A stretch of DNA of 35,991 bases from Dimorphilus gyrociliatus (Eukaryota > Annelida > Polychaeta > Dinophilidae), in NCBI GenBank assembly GCA_904063045.1, contig CAJFCJ010000186.1:1-35991 (forward strand), given 5' to 3'. The position numbers and the translations under genes are program-made. This document shows, piece after piece, positions 19,641 to 31,247 of this stretch; positions within the stretch are counted from its first letter, which is position 1; the number at the start of each line of letters is the position of its first letter. The notes under the pieces are model-generated. The model was not told the origin of the DNA. It ran no database searches and saw only the letters and a list, made by a program, of their open reading frames with translations.

Positions 19641-20594
19641 TTATGTGTACCCATTCACCAATTTGGTAAGTTGGGGTTTTCTTGTGATAGTTTTGTTTAC
19701 TCTATCTCTATATGCCTTCTTTTTCATGACAGATTTGCACAATGCAGTAGCTCTTATTTCTTCCATTTCATGCTTTCTATCAAATAGAAATTTTGTTGTT
19801 GGTTCTAATCTTGGAACTTCCATTAACAAATCTAAGACATTCCTATTCTTCAATCCAAATAATATTTCATGTGGAGTTTTGCCTGTGCTTCCCACTGGAA
19901 TTTGGTTTAAGCATGTTTGAATTATTGGTAATTGTCTTGTCCAATCTGTTAATTGTTCCATAACTACATGTTTATGTAGTGCTCTGCGAATTTCCAAATT
20001 CTTTCTTTCTACCATTCCATTACTTTGGCTATGGAATGCTGTTGTTTTTATTTTCCTTATTCCCATTGATGTAACCATCTCTGTAAATATTTCCCCCAGA
20101 AAATTCCGTCCTTGGTCTGTGAGAATTTCTTCTGGAATACCAAATATTGGAAAGTAGTTAAAAAACAAGTGTTTTGATATTTCTTCAGCTGTCTGAGTTT
20201 TTAATGGAAATAGGTTTGTAAATCTTGACATGTGATCTATAATGACAAGTATGTATTTGTAAGATTCATGTCCTGTTAGTGGTCCCATTATGTCCATTGC
20301 AATTCTTTGCATTGGTAGAGTTGGATGGGGTGTTTCAACCAATAGATGTTTGTTTCCAGGTGCTCTTAATTGTTCACAGAATTTGCAATTCTTTATATGG
20401 TCTTTAATTGTTTTCTTAAGTTGTGGATGCCAGAAAGCTTGTTCCAAAGTATGAATTGTTATGTCTACACCATAGTGTTCAAATATTTGATGTTGATGTA
20501 TTTGGTTCAGTAGGTTTGTTAAAGTTAGTAGTGGAATTACCAGTAATGGTTGACAACCATTCAGATACCATACTAAATCATCTTTGACAAACAT
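19641..20594 (-). pseudogene. Pol fragment: retroviral-type integrase
   Basis: About 300 codons with an HHCC zinc finger (HQHQIFEHYG...; CKFCEQ) and a DDE core: AMDIMGP, LTDQGRNF and NGMVERKN, with Gypsy-like spacing. Both ends are broken. Upstream (20,595-20,728) the coding frame differs, and the frame stops at 19,641 just before the GPY/F module, which continues in the frame of the envelope ORF. Either two single-base errors or mutations are present, or the downstream shift is programmed. Reverse transcriptase and RNase H are not visible and would fall in the assembly gap. Confidence 0.8.
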
Positions 20595-20728
20595 ATGTTC
20601 AATAAAATTTTGTATTCCTTGAACATTTCAACATCAATATTTGCTCCTTCCAATTTTTCTACAATTTTCATTAGCGTGTCATCCAAAACTTGTTCAGTGT
20701 AGAAGTTTATCTCAACAGGTTTATTTTT
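20595..20728 (-). pseudogene. Upstream pol remnant, frame-shifted, cut by the gap
   Basis: About 40 codons remain open on the minus strand (KPVEINFYTEQVLDD ...) in a different frame from the integrase ORF before a stop. Probably the linker between RNase H and integrase of the same element. Truncated by the run of N. Confidence 0.5.
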
Positions 20729-21181
20729 NNNNNNNNNNNNNNNNNNNNNNNNNNNNNNNNNNNNNNNNNNNNNNNNNNNNNNNNNNNNNNNNNNNNNNNN
20801 NNNNNNNNNNNNNNNNNNNNNNNNNNNNNNNNNNNNNNNNNNNNNNNNNNNNNNNNNNNNNNNNNNNNNNNNNNNNNNNNNNNNNNNNNNNNNNNNNNNN
20901 NNNNNNNNNNNNNNNNNNNNNNNNNNNNNNNNNNNNNNNNNNNNNNNNNNNNNNNNNNNNNNNNNNNNNNNNNNNNNNNNNNNNNNNNNNNNNNNNNNNN
21001 NNNNNNNNNNNNNNNNNNNNNNNNNNNNNNNNNNNNNNNNNNNNNNNNNNNNNNNNNNNNNNNNNNNNNNNNNNNNNNNNNNNNNNNNNNNNNNNNNNNN
21101 NNNNNNNNNNNNNNNNNNNNNNNNNNNNNNNNNNNNNNNNNNNNNNNNNNNNNNNNNNNNNNNNNNNNNNNNNNNNNNNNN
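20729..21181. other. Assembly gap (453 N)
   Basis: Unsequenced bases between the 5'-ward ends of two inverted element copies. It must hide at least the missing gag-pol of one or both copies, so the true length is probably larger than 453. Confidence 0.98.
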
Positions 21182-22400
21182 AAATTAGTTTCAATCCATT
21201 ACCAAGACTGGACACTTGGTACCAAAGTCCAAAAGATAAACAATTTCAAACACATCAAGCAAATGGAAAATTTACACTTTTGCAAAGAACACCAAAGAAG
21301 CATAAAATGGAGGAGAAGAGTATCAGAAAGCATACAAAATTTCACAAAATAGACATAGCAGATGCTATTCGAACATCTGCTTTATTAAATAACATTGATA
21401 AAAATTTCCAAAATTTACAAACAGTTTTCAAACAAGTATCACAACTTCTATGCAAAGAATTCATTATGAGAAACAAGATGTAGCATTACTCACACCATTG
21501 GCACCTCAACTACCAACAATACTTGGATCTAAGCATGGAATGCACAGTACATGGCTTGGTGATCTAACAACCTTAAATACTTGTACAGAATTAAAATCAG
21601 TTCAAGTAGTGTGTGATACAACAATTATCACCAAAAATGGATTATGCTCCAAAGAATTTCTCATCAAGTATAAAGATCTCTTATTGTCAGTTGATCCAAT
21701 ACTCCATCATGCTTACCACATAACAAAAGAAGATATAAGATATGGAGATTGTGACCAAACACAACACCTGTTCAAAATTAAGAAAAACCCACTGGACATT
21801 GAACACAATCAACATGCAATGTATTCTGGAAAGAAAACATTCATCTATTACACAAAGAAAGGATGCAGATTTCAAACTGCAGCAGCACAATCAATCAGAA
21901 TGAAAATAAGCAATGAAATTGAAGAACCAAAATTAGAGGTTGCTAGACTTACTGAGTTAATACAACTTTGTATAAAAGAGGATGTTGGTAAGAAACAATA
22001 ACAAGTTCAACAAGTTTTAGAATACATTCAAGACACTTTAACAAGACATAAAGAGCACATAAACTTTGCTAATGATTTGGGCATTGATGCTGCTTTGTCT
22101 AAAACTGAACATATATTCTCATCATGGGCCAGGACACCTTACAAAACACTCATCAACATACTTCTTCCAATAACAATAATCATTGGAATTGGGATTCTGA
22201 TTTGGTTTCTTTGGAAGAAAGACTGGAAAAGAGTACACTTCACCAAGCTAGCTAAGCTTTTAGCTAGAAAAGAAAAGTTACCTACAGCCCCAACAGCTGA
22301 ACCAGAAGAAATACCACTACAAACTTATCCAACATTCAAAAAGGATGGTGACTCACTGATTGTTTCAAGCCCAAGACCTTTCATGGAAGCAAGGTCTTAA
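21182..22400 (+). pseudogene. Envelope-like ORF copy B, inverted and degraded
   Basis: Near-identical to the last ~400 codons of the minus-strand envelope ORF but on the opposite strand. It carries at least a one-base insertion near 21,305, a one-base deletion near 21,481 and a CAA-to-TAA stop near 22,000. Its 5' side is lost in the gap. Non-functional as it stands. Confidence 0.85.
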
Positions 22401-22410
22401 AGGAGTGGGA

Positions 22411-22671
22411 TGTTTGTACACATTTAGGCAGTTCGTAGGTACTAAACACATAAGCTTATAACCAGGCTCACAAATTCACACAATACACCCAAATTGTTAC
22501 ATTTCATTCATCAATGGAAAGCAATATTGAAAGAGTATTATAGAGTACTCTACATGCCTAAAACTACAACATACACTATTTAAACTAGATGTTAACCCTA
22601 ATTATTATACACATCATATTTAATGAATATTAATTATATCTTCCACTATTCTATTTATATTTGGAGCTTTT
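22411..22671 (+). mobile_element. 3' LTR segment of copy B
   Basis: Begins TGTTTGTACA right after the polypurine tract at 22,399-22,410 and matches copy A over 261 bp, lacking the palindrome. Sequence after AGCTTTT is unrelated to the flank of copy A. Confidence 0.65.
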
Positions 22672-24590
22672 GTGGGCAAACCAAGGTTTCATTCTACTGT
22701 TGCATGTTGTTTTTCACCTTTCAATGTGGGCATAGGTCATTTATTTATTTAAAATGACGTGTTCCTCTCTAGAAGACAAGCCCTTCATTGTCAATTCAAC
22801 ATTACAACAATGATGTTTAGGGATTGCATAGAAGATTTAATGTAAAAACTATGCCTAATACTTATTTCTATTTATTTAATTCAAATTTGGCTCTTTTTCC
22901 TTTAACATTCTCTCTCTCTCTCTCTGTTATCAGAAACATTTGAAGATTAAAACTCATCTAACAACAGCAACAACAAGTGTTGATTATTTCTATGTATTGA
23001 TTAAACACTAACAACTTTTACAATATTGTCTAGTTTTAATTTTTTTATCACAATTTGGAATGGTAACGCCATCTATAGGACTTTAAAAAAATTAAAAAGT
23101 AATTTAACCAGTTTTTTTTCCACTTTTCCTCTCCAATTTGACAAAGACTAGAAAATTTCCAGAAGAGACAAACAATGGGTTATAGTAAAAAATACAATCT
23201 AGGCCTATTCTTTTAAACCAATGAATTTTATAATAGATTGCTTGATTGGTTTTTCATTAGTTTTAACATTCTACAAACTTGATTGATTTCTACTTGAGAA
23301 TATAGAAAATGGATAATGAATGTCAACAGAAAACTTTCACATATTTGAAATTTCAAGGGTAGATTTTGCATTGAAAAGAAGAAGACAGCAACTGATTTGT
23401 ACTTAGGATGGTCTCCTCCAAGGATTAGGGATAATGAACAAAGGTTGTGTAAAGTCAAGCACTGGATTAGGATTAGGATAAAAGCCATGGTTTGTGGACG
23501 TTTTCTGTTGTATCCCATTTAAGCCTGTTTGATGAGTCATCGTCAGTCTGACATATCAGATTCAGAATACTGTACAACTGCCTAAATTTGAATTTGAATT
23601 TTTTACACATGATATTCTTGGACAAAGAAACATTTAAACAAACTTTTATTAGTTGTACAACTGTCTTTTGGTTAATATTTGGCTTCAGATCAATTAATAA
23701 TTGATGAAGTATTTTATTAAATAGATATGACAGATGGAGCCACTTTTCAAATGGCAAAGGAATGTCAAAGATATGCATTACTTTGGAGGAAGCACAGTAT
23801 CCACTGGCTGGAGAATGGTTGAAGTGGTTGGCTTGGTCAATAGTGGAGGTGGATTTGAAACTTGTCTGAAAGGAATGGTGAGCACTGTTGCACAACTACC
23901 TTGAACTTTTTTCATACTTTTCTCCGCCAATCAATAAGAGTGATTGCAAAAGAATTTTTGATCCGTTTTACCAAACATGTTGATTGGAATCATTTGATTG
24001 AATTACCAATAATCATGAAACTCATCGATAAATAGGCCAAATGATATAGTTAATATTCTCTACAATAAAATAGATGATTTCAATCCAAAGGTGAAGGTTA
24101 CTTGTGATAAATGTTCCAGTAGAAGTTAAAGAAACAATTTCCCTGCTTATCTATACATTCATTACTGCACAAATATTGCAAATTTAGATAACAATCTGTT
24201 GAATTCTCTTAACACTGAAGTGGCTCCATCTATGAAGTTGTGAATGTGATGGATCTTTGAATCTTTGGATGATTGATAACTATTAGAGGTGGGCTGAAAA
24301 CAGCCAGAACCCTGATTGAAAATGGCCAGAGACCTATTTTTGAATATAGAAAATAATAAATATAAACTGATAGAAAACATATTGAATATTTGTGAATATA
24401 AAGACACCAATCAGAAACTTTTAAAGTCAGTGAAGTATGCATTTTGCAAGAGAAAACTGGTAAACTTTTTGAATTGACATTTTATTATTGAAACATATAC
24501 ATTAAACATTTAAATTGATGTGCAAAAGATTCTGGACATTTTCAGGTTTACTTAGGGAAACATGTTAAAATAAAATTACCTTGTTTTTCC
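22672..24590 (-). other. Intergenic with exon-like minus-strand ORFs, unresolved
   Basis: No domain is recognised. Two stretches look like exons: about 24,165-24,355 (after a TAG acceptor; KIHHIHNFIDGATSVLREF, then a GTAATG donor) and about 23,500-23,880 (after TTTCAG; FEKWLHLSYLFNKILHQLL, Leu/Lys-rich helical sequence). They might belong to one small gene or to a decayed paralogue of the helical region of the neighbouring TIR gene; neither is established. A CT microsatellite lies at 22,909-22,925. Confidence 0.3.
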
Positions 24591-24608
24591 TCATAAGAGT
24601 AGACAAGT
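24591..24608 (-). other. C-terminal CaaX-type prenylation signal of the TIR protein
   Basis: The protein ends Cys-Leu-Leu-Leu. Cys at -4 with a terminal Leu is the geranylgeranyltransferase-I type CaaX signal. The preceding Lys-rich segment (KEIKKSS) would give a polybasic membrane-targeting patch. Membrane anchoring is inferred from sequence only. Confidence 0.6.
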
Positions 24609-27600
24609 TGATGATTTTTTAATTTCTTTAGTTGGATTCTCCTTTTCCTTTCTTAACTGTTCAATTCTTTTTCTTTCTTCTTCTAGATGCCATCTCAACC
24701 GTGCCTTGTTTAGCTCCTTGTCTATATCTTTATTGTTCTGTTTTACTTCCAATACTTCCTCTCGCAGTTGCTTTATCATATTTTCCCTGCTTTTTAATTT
24801 TTCTTCAAATTCTCTATTCTTCTCTTCTTCTGTGTGTAATTTGTTTTCCATTGATGCCTGCTTCATTCTTTCATTATCATGGTTTTCCCCTTTTCTCTGT
24901 GTCATCTCTTCTTTATTTTCACCTAGTTTATTATCTTGCTGTTTTTCCTCTTCAGATTGTTTGTTTTTTTTAGAAAGAGCATCTCTCCTTTGAGCTTTTA
25001 GTTGAAAATCAATTGTATGAAGTAACTGCATAAATTCATCACTGTCACCAATATTTCTGTCATTTACTGTTGAAAAATTAATATACTTTAAATCTGTAAA
25101 AGCCTTTGACATTGGTCCTTCGGGTGGCCATTTTATATTCTCTAAAAGTACAGGAACAATTGGTTTTCCTAATTCCGATGATAAGCCAATTTCTCTTTTA
25201 CAGTTGACACTTTGAGAATACTTTTGAGTAACACAAGATATGATAAGTTTTGCTCTCCTTACTCCATTGTCAATTTTATCAAAAAGTGAATCACCTCCAC
25301 CCATTTGAGCAATATCAAGCCAACATTCAAATCCCTTTTCCAAAAGGCTTCTACACAGAGTTGTAACTAATTTTTGATTATCCCATTGATAGGAAATAAA
25401 GAGAGGTGGAGAGTTTCCTTTTAGCATTTCGGATTCATTGGAGTGTTGCTCCTTTTTTAGATGCTTTGTCCAACCAAAGTAGGGAGAACCTTTTTTGATT
25501 AATTCCATATTAGGCTCTAAATGAAAGCGAAGTTGCATTAAAAGTTCTTGGAATTTTTCTGGATGCCAGAAAATGTTTTGATTGTTATTTTTTTCATTTT
25601 TTTGATAGAATTTGATATATAAATATTCAGCTAAAATGGGACCCAAAGGTCCGCTAGGTGGCCAAGATAAATCTTCCATTAGTAAGGGAATAATTGCTTT
25701 TCCAAGATTGGCTGAGAGATTAATTTCGCGGCAACAATTTGTTGATTTTGCGTATTTTAAACTTACACAACTCAGAATGACTTGAGCAGACCTAATTCCA
25801 TCGTCTATCTTCTGGAATAGGCTATCGCCTCCACCCATTTGACCAATATCCATCCAAGCTTTGAAGCCAGCTTGCTCCAAATGTTTGCAAAGTAGTTTGA
25901 CCTCCTCCTGATGACCCCATTGATAGCTGATAAACACTTTTGGTTTTTCTATCATTTCAACTTTTTTATCTTCAATGATGGATTTTACAGATTCAAGGGC
26001 ATTTTCAACAATCTCAGCCGCATCAAGTCTATTCATATCTTTCAAATTCTTTAAGATTGCAAATGTTGCCTCCTTTGTATTATTAGTGGCAAACCATTCA
26101 TCAATTAGGGAAAGACACGGATCAGGTTGAGTAGCCCAATTTCTGACATCATCAACGCTATAATTGAGTTTTAATGCCAGTAGTCTCCAATCATTGTCAC
26201 TTGGTTTATTCATAAGGTCAGAAAGGTGACGGGACCAAGAAGGAGCATGGCTGAGAGTCATATGACTAAGTTTTTCTACTCGTTCATCAAGATTTTCAAC
26301 ATTATATTCAATCTTTTGAACTTGATTTTTCATCATTTCCAAATCTTCTTTTACATTTTCAATCTTTTCTTTAGTCTTTACCAGATCGCTGTCAAGTTCA
26401 ACTATCTTACCACTGTTATCCGTGACTCTAACATCAAGATTTTCCAATTCATCTTGGTGATCATCTAAAATGTTTGCAATGCCCTCTAGACTCCTCCCTT
26501 CAATAACATTAATAATGTATTGAACTTGATCAACCATTGGACCATCTTTGAGTTTCAGCAGTTCATCTTTGTAAATAGCAACAGGTTGTTTAAATTTACA
26601 AACAATACCTTGTAAAGCTGATAATAGAAAGGAGCGGTGCTCAGTTTTCACTTTGTAGAAAATTTCCCAAATCAAATTTGTATAAAATGTTGCCAATTCC
26701 TCTGTTTCAGCCAATTGAGGCAGGTTACTGACAACAAAAATACTATTTGGGTGAGAGCTTTTTATGAAGTTGGCAAGTCTTTTGTGATAATTGACAAACA
26801 AATCTTTCCTGTTTGACATGAGGCTGTACGTAACATTTAAAACGAAATTTGAATTTTCTCCTTCTAAATTCTCCAATGTATATTCCAGAAATTCCTCATC
26901 TATTATACTAGGATTGTGTTCTATTATTTTTTCAACTAGTTCCATAAATTGGAATATTGTGTGATTGGGCAGGTTTTTTACAGTTGCCAGTATAGTTTGA
27001 AAATTTGTATGAACATAGCTTGATTGTCTTGGATACATTTCAAGGATTTTGGCTGTCAAATGGGAAATATGAAGAATATCACTATTTCAATAAAATATCT
27101 ACCTAGACTGGTCCCGTCACCAGCTAAAAAATTGTCAACAAGTTGTCTTTCAGCATCGCCTTTCTTCTTAACCGTTAATTCATAAGTTGAATAGACATTG
27201 TCAGCTGACACCTTTAACCATAAGAATATCATTACTTACTAATTGGTGTTGGAAAAAAGGTGTCTTGAAAGAGATAGAAGAGAAAAAGTACCTGAATCTC
27301 AATATCATCATCTTGATCTTTCAGCTTCTCAATAGTTTCAATCACAGGGGGAAGAAACTCTTTAAGAAAATTACACTGTTCAATAAAAGATGAGAGATTT
27401 CAATGACAATTCAAAAAGGAAAAAAATTGAATATCTTAAATACTTCATTATAAAATGTTTCAAGGCACTTGAGTATTATATGAGCAGAAAGGGTTCTCTT
27501 TGTATCCGAGTCTATGCAGATATTCAATGGAAGTTTAGAGCAGACATTGAAGAGTTGTGTTAAAGGCTTCTCTATATTGCGAAGATTGCTATTCTCCCTG

Positions 27601-28560
27601 TTTGGAAGATTTACCATTTGTGTCTAATTACAGCACAGAGTACTTGATATCAAAAGAATACAAAGCCTACTGGTATGAAATCCAAATGCGGTTGAATAAA
27701 ACATTAATTTGATTAAAAACATCAACATTGCAGATTATCAGTGGATTATCTACTTTTTCAATAGAATCTTTGATTTTATGCAGAATATCAACAAATGTCT
27801 TGAAATATGGCTTTTGAAGAAGCAAAAGAGAAACTTGAAGGAAAGAAGGTTAAAAACAAAAACAATTAGATTCTCACCTCCCAGTTAAGAGACCTTTGCA
27901 GCCAAGCCATACTTTCAAAGGTGTGATATGAAGAGAAATCAAAAGATTTTTCAACATAGTAGATCATGTCTTTCATCAATTTGGTATAGCCATTGGTCTG
28001 TCTGTATATAATTAGTTAATTATATATTGTTTGTTCAAAGAAAATTAATGACATTACTCAATTGCCATATCTACTGCTCTTGAAAATGAGTCATATTCCT
28101 TACTTCCTTTTGATGTTTGATCAACTTGCAATGAAAATATTGTATCATAACAAAATTTGAATAATTCTGGATTTTTGTTAAAGTTTAAAAGAATCAAATT
28201 CTGCCTTAGGAATCTCTCAATTATTGGTCTCTGAGGATTTTCCATAATAGTCTTAAGGAATAATTTTCTCTTTTCCATATCTTTTCTGTTTTTGAAAGAA
28301 TGAGAATTTCTTATTATGAAAGAAAGATAAGATAAAGGAAGAAGATGAGTGATAAAAATGCATTTGTCATTATTATTGTTGTTTGATGATGATGCACTTT
28401 TCCACTCATTCTCTTCCCAAAAAATGAATATATCTTCCTACTTAAATACTGGTAGAAGAGTCTTTTCAAAATCTTTGCCATATAATGTTATAAAATTGTC
28501 ATTGTCTGTCCCAGACTCAACTGAGCTCATATCATGGAGAAATCTATCCACATTGTCCAT
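24591..28560 (-). CDS. ARM/HEAT-like - coiled coil - Death - TIR - TIR - coiled coil - CaaX protein
   Basis: Eight exons: 28560-28442, 28285-28058, 28001-27878, 27810-27754 (or slightly longer), 27623-27444, 27375-27292, 27211-27103, 27052-24591, totalling about 1,120 codons with phase kept. N-terminal ~500 residues are helical, ARM/HEAT-like. The last exon then encodes a coiled coil (26,460-26,255), a Death-fold domain (about 26,237-25,980; DWRLLALKLNYSVDDVRNWA), TIR1 (25,943-25,605; VFISYQWGHQEEV, WMDIGQMGGGDSLF), TIR2 (25,406-25,065; LFISYQWDNQKLV, WLDIAQMGGGDSLF), a second charged coiled coil and the terminus STCLLL. Both TIRs have C(C/K)REI, whose Glu aligns with SARM1 E642. Known family logic: Death-TIR is MyD88-like, and ARM plus catalytic TIR is SARM1-like. 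Inference: a cytosolic or membrane-tethered NAD+-cleaving or signalling adaptor. Confidence 0.85.
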
Positions 28561-29024
28561 CTTTGTAATATTATGATGATCCACTAAAGGCAATTTTAAA
28601 GTGAAATATTTTAACAGATCAAATCTTCTTTATATTTTTCTACTGAGCAAAATGATCAATTTCAGCCTCTCGTTGCTATGCTCCCTCTAATGCTGACATT
28701 TAATCAATAATATAAAAACTACTGTACTGCTCTTGCTGGCAAAATCTATGCGTTTGCAAGTTATAACAATACTGGTTCTACTCAAACCTTTAAACAAATG
28801 TTTAAATTAAAACGGTGTATTCGCAATAATAATACTTAAGCAAGTAACAATATGAGAGTTTGATAGCAGAGTAGATAGTTTGTAAAAGCAGGTTGCCAAA
28901 TTACCAAACTGTCTTCTAATGTTGAGGAGTAGATGGATGGTTCCAGTGGAGGTTGTTTCCAGATGATTCTCCCAGGTCCTTGAGTCCAGATGGAAGCTGC
29001 ATGCCAAATGAGAATAGTGAGGAT

Positions 29025-29275
29025 TTATATACTTTGAGGTTGCCTCTGACATCCAATCATCACTTTACAGTTGCCAAAATGTGTAGTTCATATTTATGTT
29101 TAGTAACAGGATGTTACAAGGTTGAACATTTAGGAAGGTTAATTGAATTATAACTTGGCAACACCCTAGGCAAGTTAATTAAATTATAACTTGGCCAAAC
29201 CTTTATTGGTAATTAAAGATGAGCCTTCAAGCTGACTAATCAGACTTATGTTTGGCCAATGTTATAGCATTTTCT
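29025..29275 (+). repeat. Dispersed direct repeat, copy 1
   Basis: Shares with 30,340-30,580 the succession ATCCAATCA, CTTTACAGTT, AGTTCATATTTAT, GCTACAAGGTT/TTACAAGGTT, CTTGGCCAAA and TTTGGCCA, at roughly 75% similarity by eye. Inside it, a ~36-bp unit ending TAACTTGGC is tandemly doubled in both copies. No ORF. Could be an LTR or MITE family. Confidence 0.6.
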
Positions 29276-30339
29276 TGCGTAGGTTTTAAGATGTACATGT
29301 ATATGTTGCATCAAATAATACAGTTCAACCATGTAAAATATAACCAAAGTTGTACACTACCATTGCCTATTTTGTATGAATAAGGAGAAAACTGTTGATA
29401 CAGCAAATTCTACTTTTCTGCTGGACTGTATGAAAAATCTGCAAGATTTGCATTTTTGTCTAAACAGTGCTTGTCCAGACTGGTCTGTAGCATGTGACAG
29501 AGTGCTTAAAAACCTAGGCAAATATTTTCAAGTCTAGTTAAGAAAATATATTCTAATTTCTTGAAAACATTGTTAGGTACTTTTTTTATATCACCTACAC
29601 TTAAAATAGACACTGAGATATAAACTTCTGATGGCAGGTGAAGAACTATCATCTAAGTGTTTGGAGATCCCATTGTTGAATGGGATACAAGATTAGAAAC
29701 TTACTGGTGTATACAGTTTAATTTCAACCAAAGTGCTATAAAAAATTGACAATTGAAGGAGTAATTCTCTTCAATAGATTTACTCTTTTCTGATACTTAA
29801 TACTATCACAGTTTTTAAAATCTTTTCCATTAACAATCACTTCCTGATTATCCACAGATTCACAGTCGTGTTTCACTAAGTAACGGGAATTGTTGATTGA
29901 TTGGGTTAGGTAAATTTGTAAGATTTAGAGCAAATTCTGGAGATTGCATTTCCTACACATCCATTTCACTTTTAGGATCAACTTTAGAAAGAAAATTTAG
30001 AAAATTGTAGCCAATTAACAAACATTACTCACATTCTTTTGATGTAATTGTTACAGTTGAAAGTTCAATTTCAATAATGTGTCTGTCTCTTAAAGATGAA
30101 ATTTTTAAATAAATTTGAAAATACAGTTTTAAAATTTCCACAAATTATATGTGCTGAATGAAAAGTTCCAACTAACGTTCCAAGTTACTAGTTTGCTTGT
30201 AAAATAATCTGTAATTTCTACAATTTCCTCAGCAGCAAGAACACCAAGGTTGGCACATTTTTTGGGAAAAAAAATATATATTAACAATACCATCATCTCC
30301 TCTTCATAGTACAAGGAGTAAAATAAAATGATGATTCAT

Positions 30340-30580
30340 ATACTTGAAGGCTTTTCTCTAATATCCAATCACGACTTTACAGTTACCAAGCCATCCAGTT
30401 CATATTTATCCTTAGGAACAATGTGCTACAAGGTTCAACACTTGAGAAAGCTAATTAATCATAGTCTGGCCAAACCTTAGACAAGTTCACCAATCATGAC
30501 TTGGCCAAATCTTAAGTGGCACTTAAGATGAACCATAAGTATGACCAAGCAAGGTCTGCATTTGGCCAGATGTTATAAAA
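30340..30580 (+). repeat. Dispersed direct repeat, copy 2
   Basis: Same orientation as copy 1, about 1.07 kb away. The flanking bases look unrelated, so the pair looks like two insertions of one family or the LTRs of a small element with an unrecognised interior. Confidence 0.6.
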
Positions 30581-30821
30581 AAAATAAATTTGAGTTAAAC
30601 TATCAATTGTATGAAGCAAAGCAGGAAACCATAAACAGGAAATAGTTTGTCAACAAAATGGCAGACCTATCATTGCATAATTATATTATCTTGTATATAT
30701 CCATTGTCCATTTTAATTTCCATGTTCATTTTTTCTTGTGGACATTTCCTCCATAAACCAATCTATATTATTGAATAGGCTCTTGGCTGTGTAAACAAAT
30801 ATAAGTTCCCAAATGCATAGT

Positions 30822-30836
30822 TTAACCCTAACCCTA
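30822..30836 (-). repeat. Interstitial telomere-like tract
   Basis: AACCCTAACCCTATCC, a degenerate two-copy telomere-type tract on the minus strand. Confidence 0.6.
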
Positions 30837-31247
30837 TCCTAGCCCTTGTCTCTGCCTAACCTCTTGAATTACCCTTAACCTTTAGACAGAACCCCACCTA
30901 ACTACAAATCAATAGCTACTTTGCTCCTTCTAACCATTTTTCAATCCCTAATGTTGCTTTCAAAAATCTCACTTGGAGATGTTTTCTGTTGGCCCCCTTG
31001 CCAGCACATATTAATGAACCAACATTTAACAACATAAATTTTAGGGCCAATAATAATTGTGAGGGATGACATCAAAGAATGAACAGTAAGCTACCTGCTA
31101 AAGCGTTTTTTTCCTAGATGCATTATGTTCTTTCTGTTTAAGTGTTAATGAAAAGAGAATCAGAATTATTCTGAACAAGAGAGATGAACGAAAATGACAG
31201 AAAACTATAAATGTTTTGCCATTGTTCTACAAAAGGCACTGACTGCA

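Larger units (their letters stand above)
28561..31247. other. Intergenic, repeat pair and orphan exon-like ORFs
   Basis: Mostly non-coding. Holds a direct repeat pair (29,025-29,275; 30,340-30,580). Two minus-strand stretches look exon-like without a known domain: about 29,755-29,885 (KHDCESVDNQEVIVNGKDF) and about 30,160-30,290 (CANLGVLAAEEIVEITDYF). They could be exons of an unrecognised gene or decayed remnants. Confidence 0.4.

Noticed and set aside
17503-19920. Plus-strand ORFs across the retroelement
   Set aside because: Antisense shadows of the envelope-like and integrase frames.
20641-21483. Long plus-strand ORF spanning the run of N
   Set aside because: Its length comes from undetermined bases; only the part after 21,182 is real and it is a fragment of envelope copy B.
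24632-24993. Plus-strand ORFs rich in Ser, Phe and Leu opposite the TIR gene
   Set aside because: They are antisense shadows of the Lys/Glu-rich C-terminal coiled coil.
24591-28560. Toll-like receptor or bacterial TIR defence gene
   Set aside because: No LRR ectodomain or transmembrane segment, and eight spliced exons plus a Death domain make it an animal cytosolic protein.
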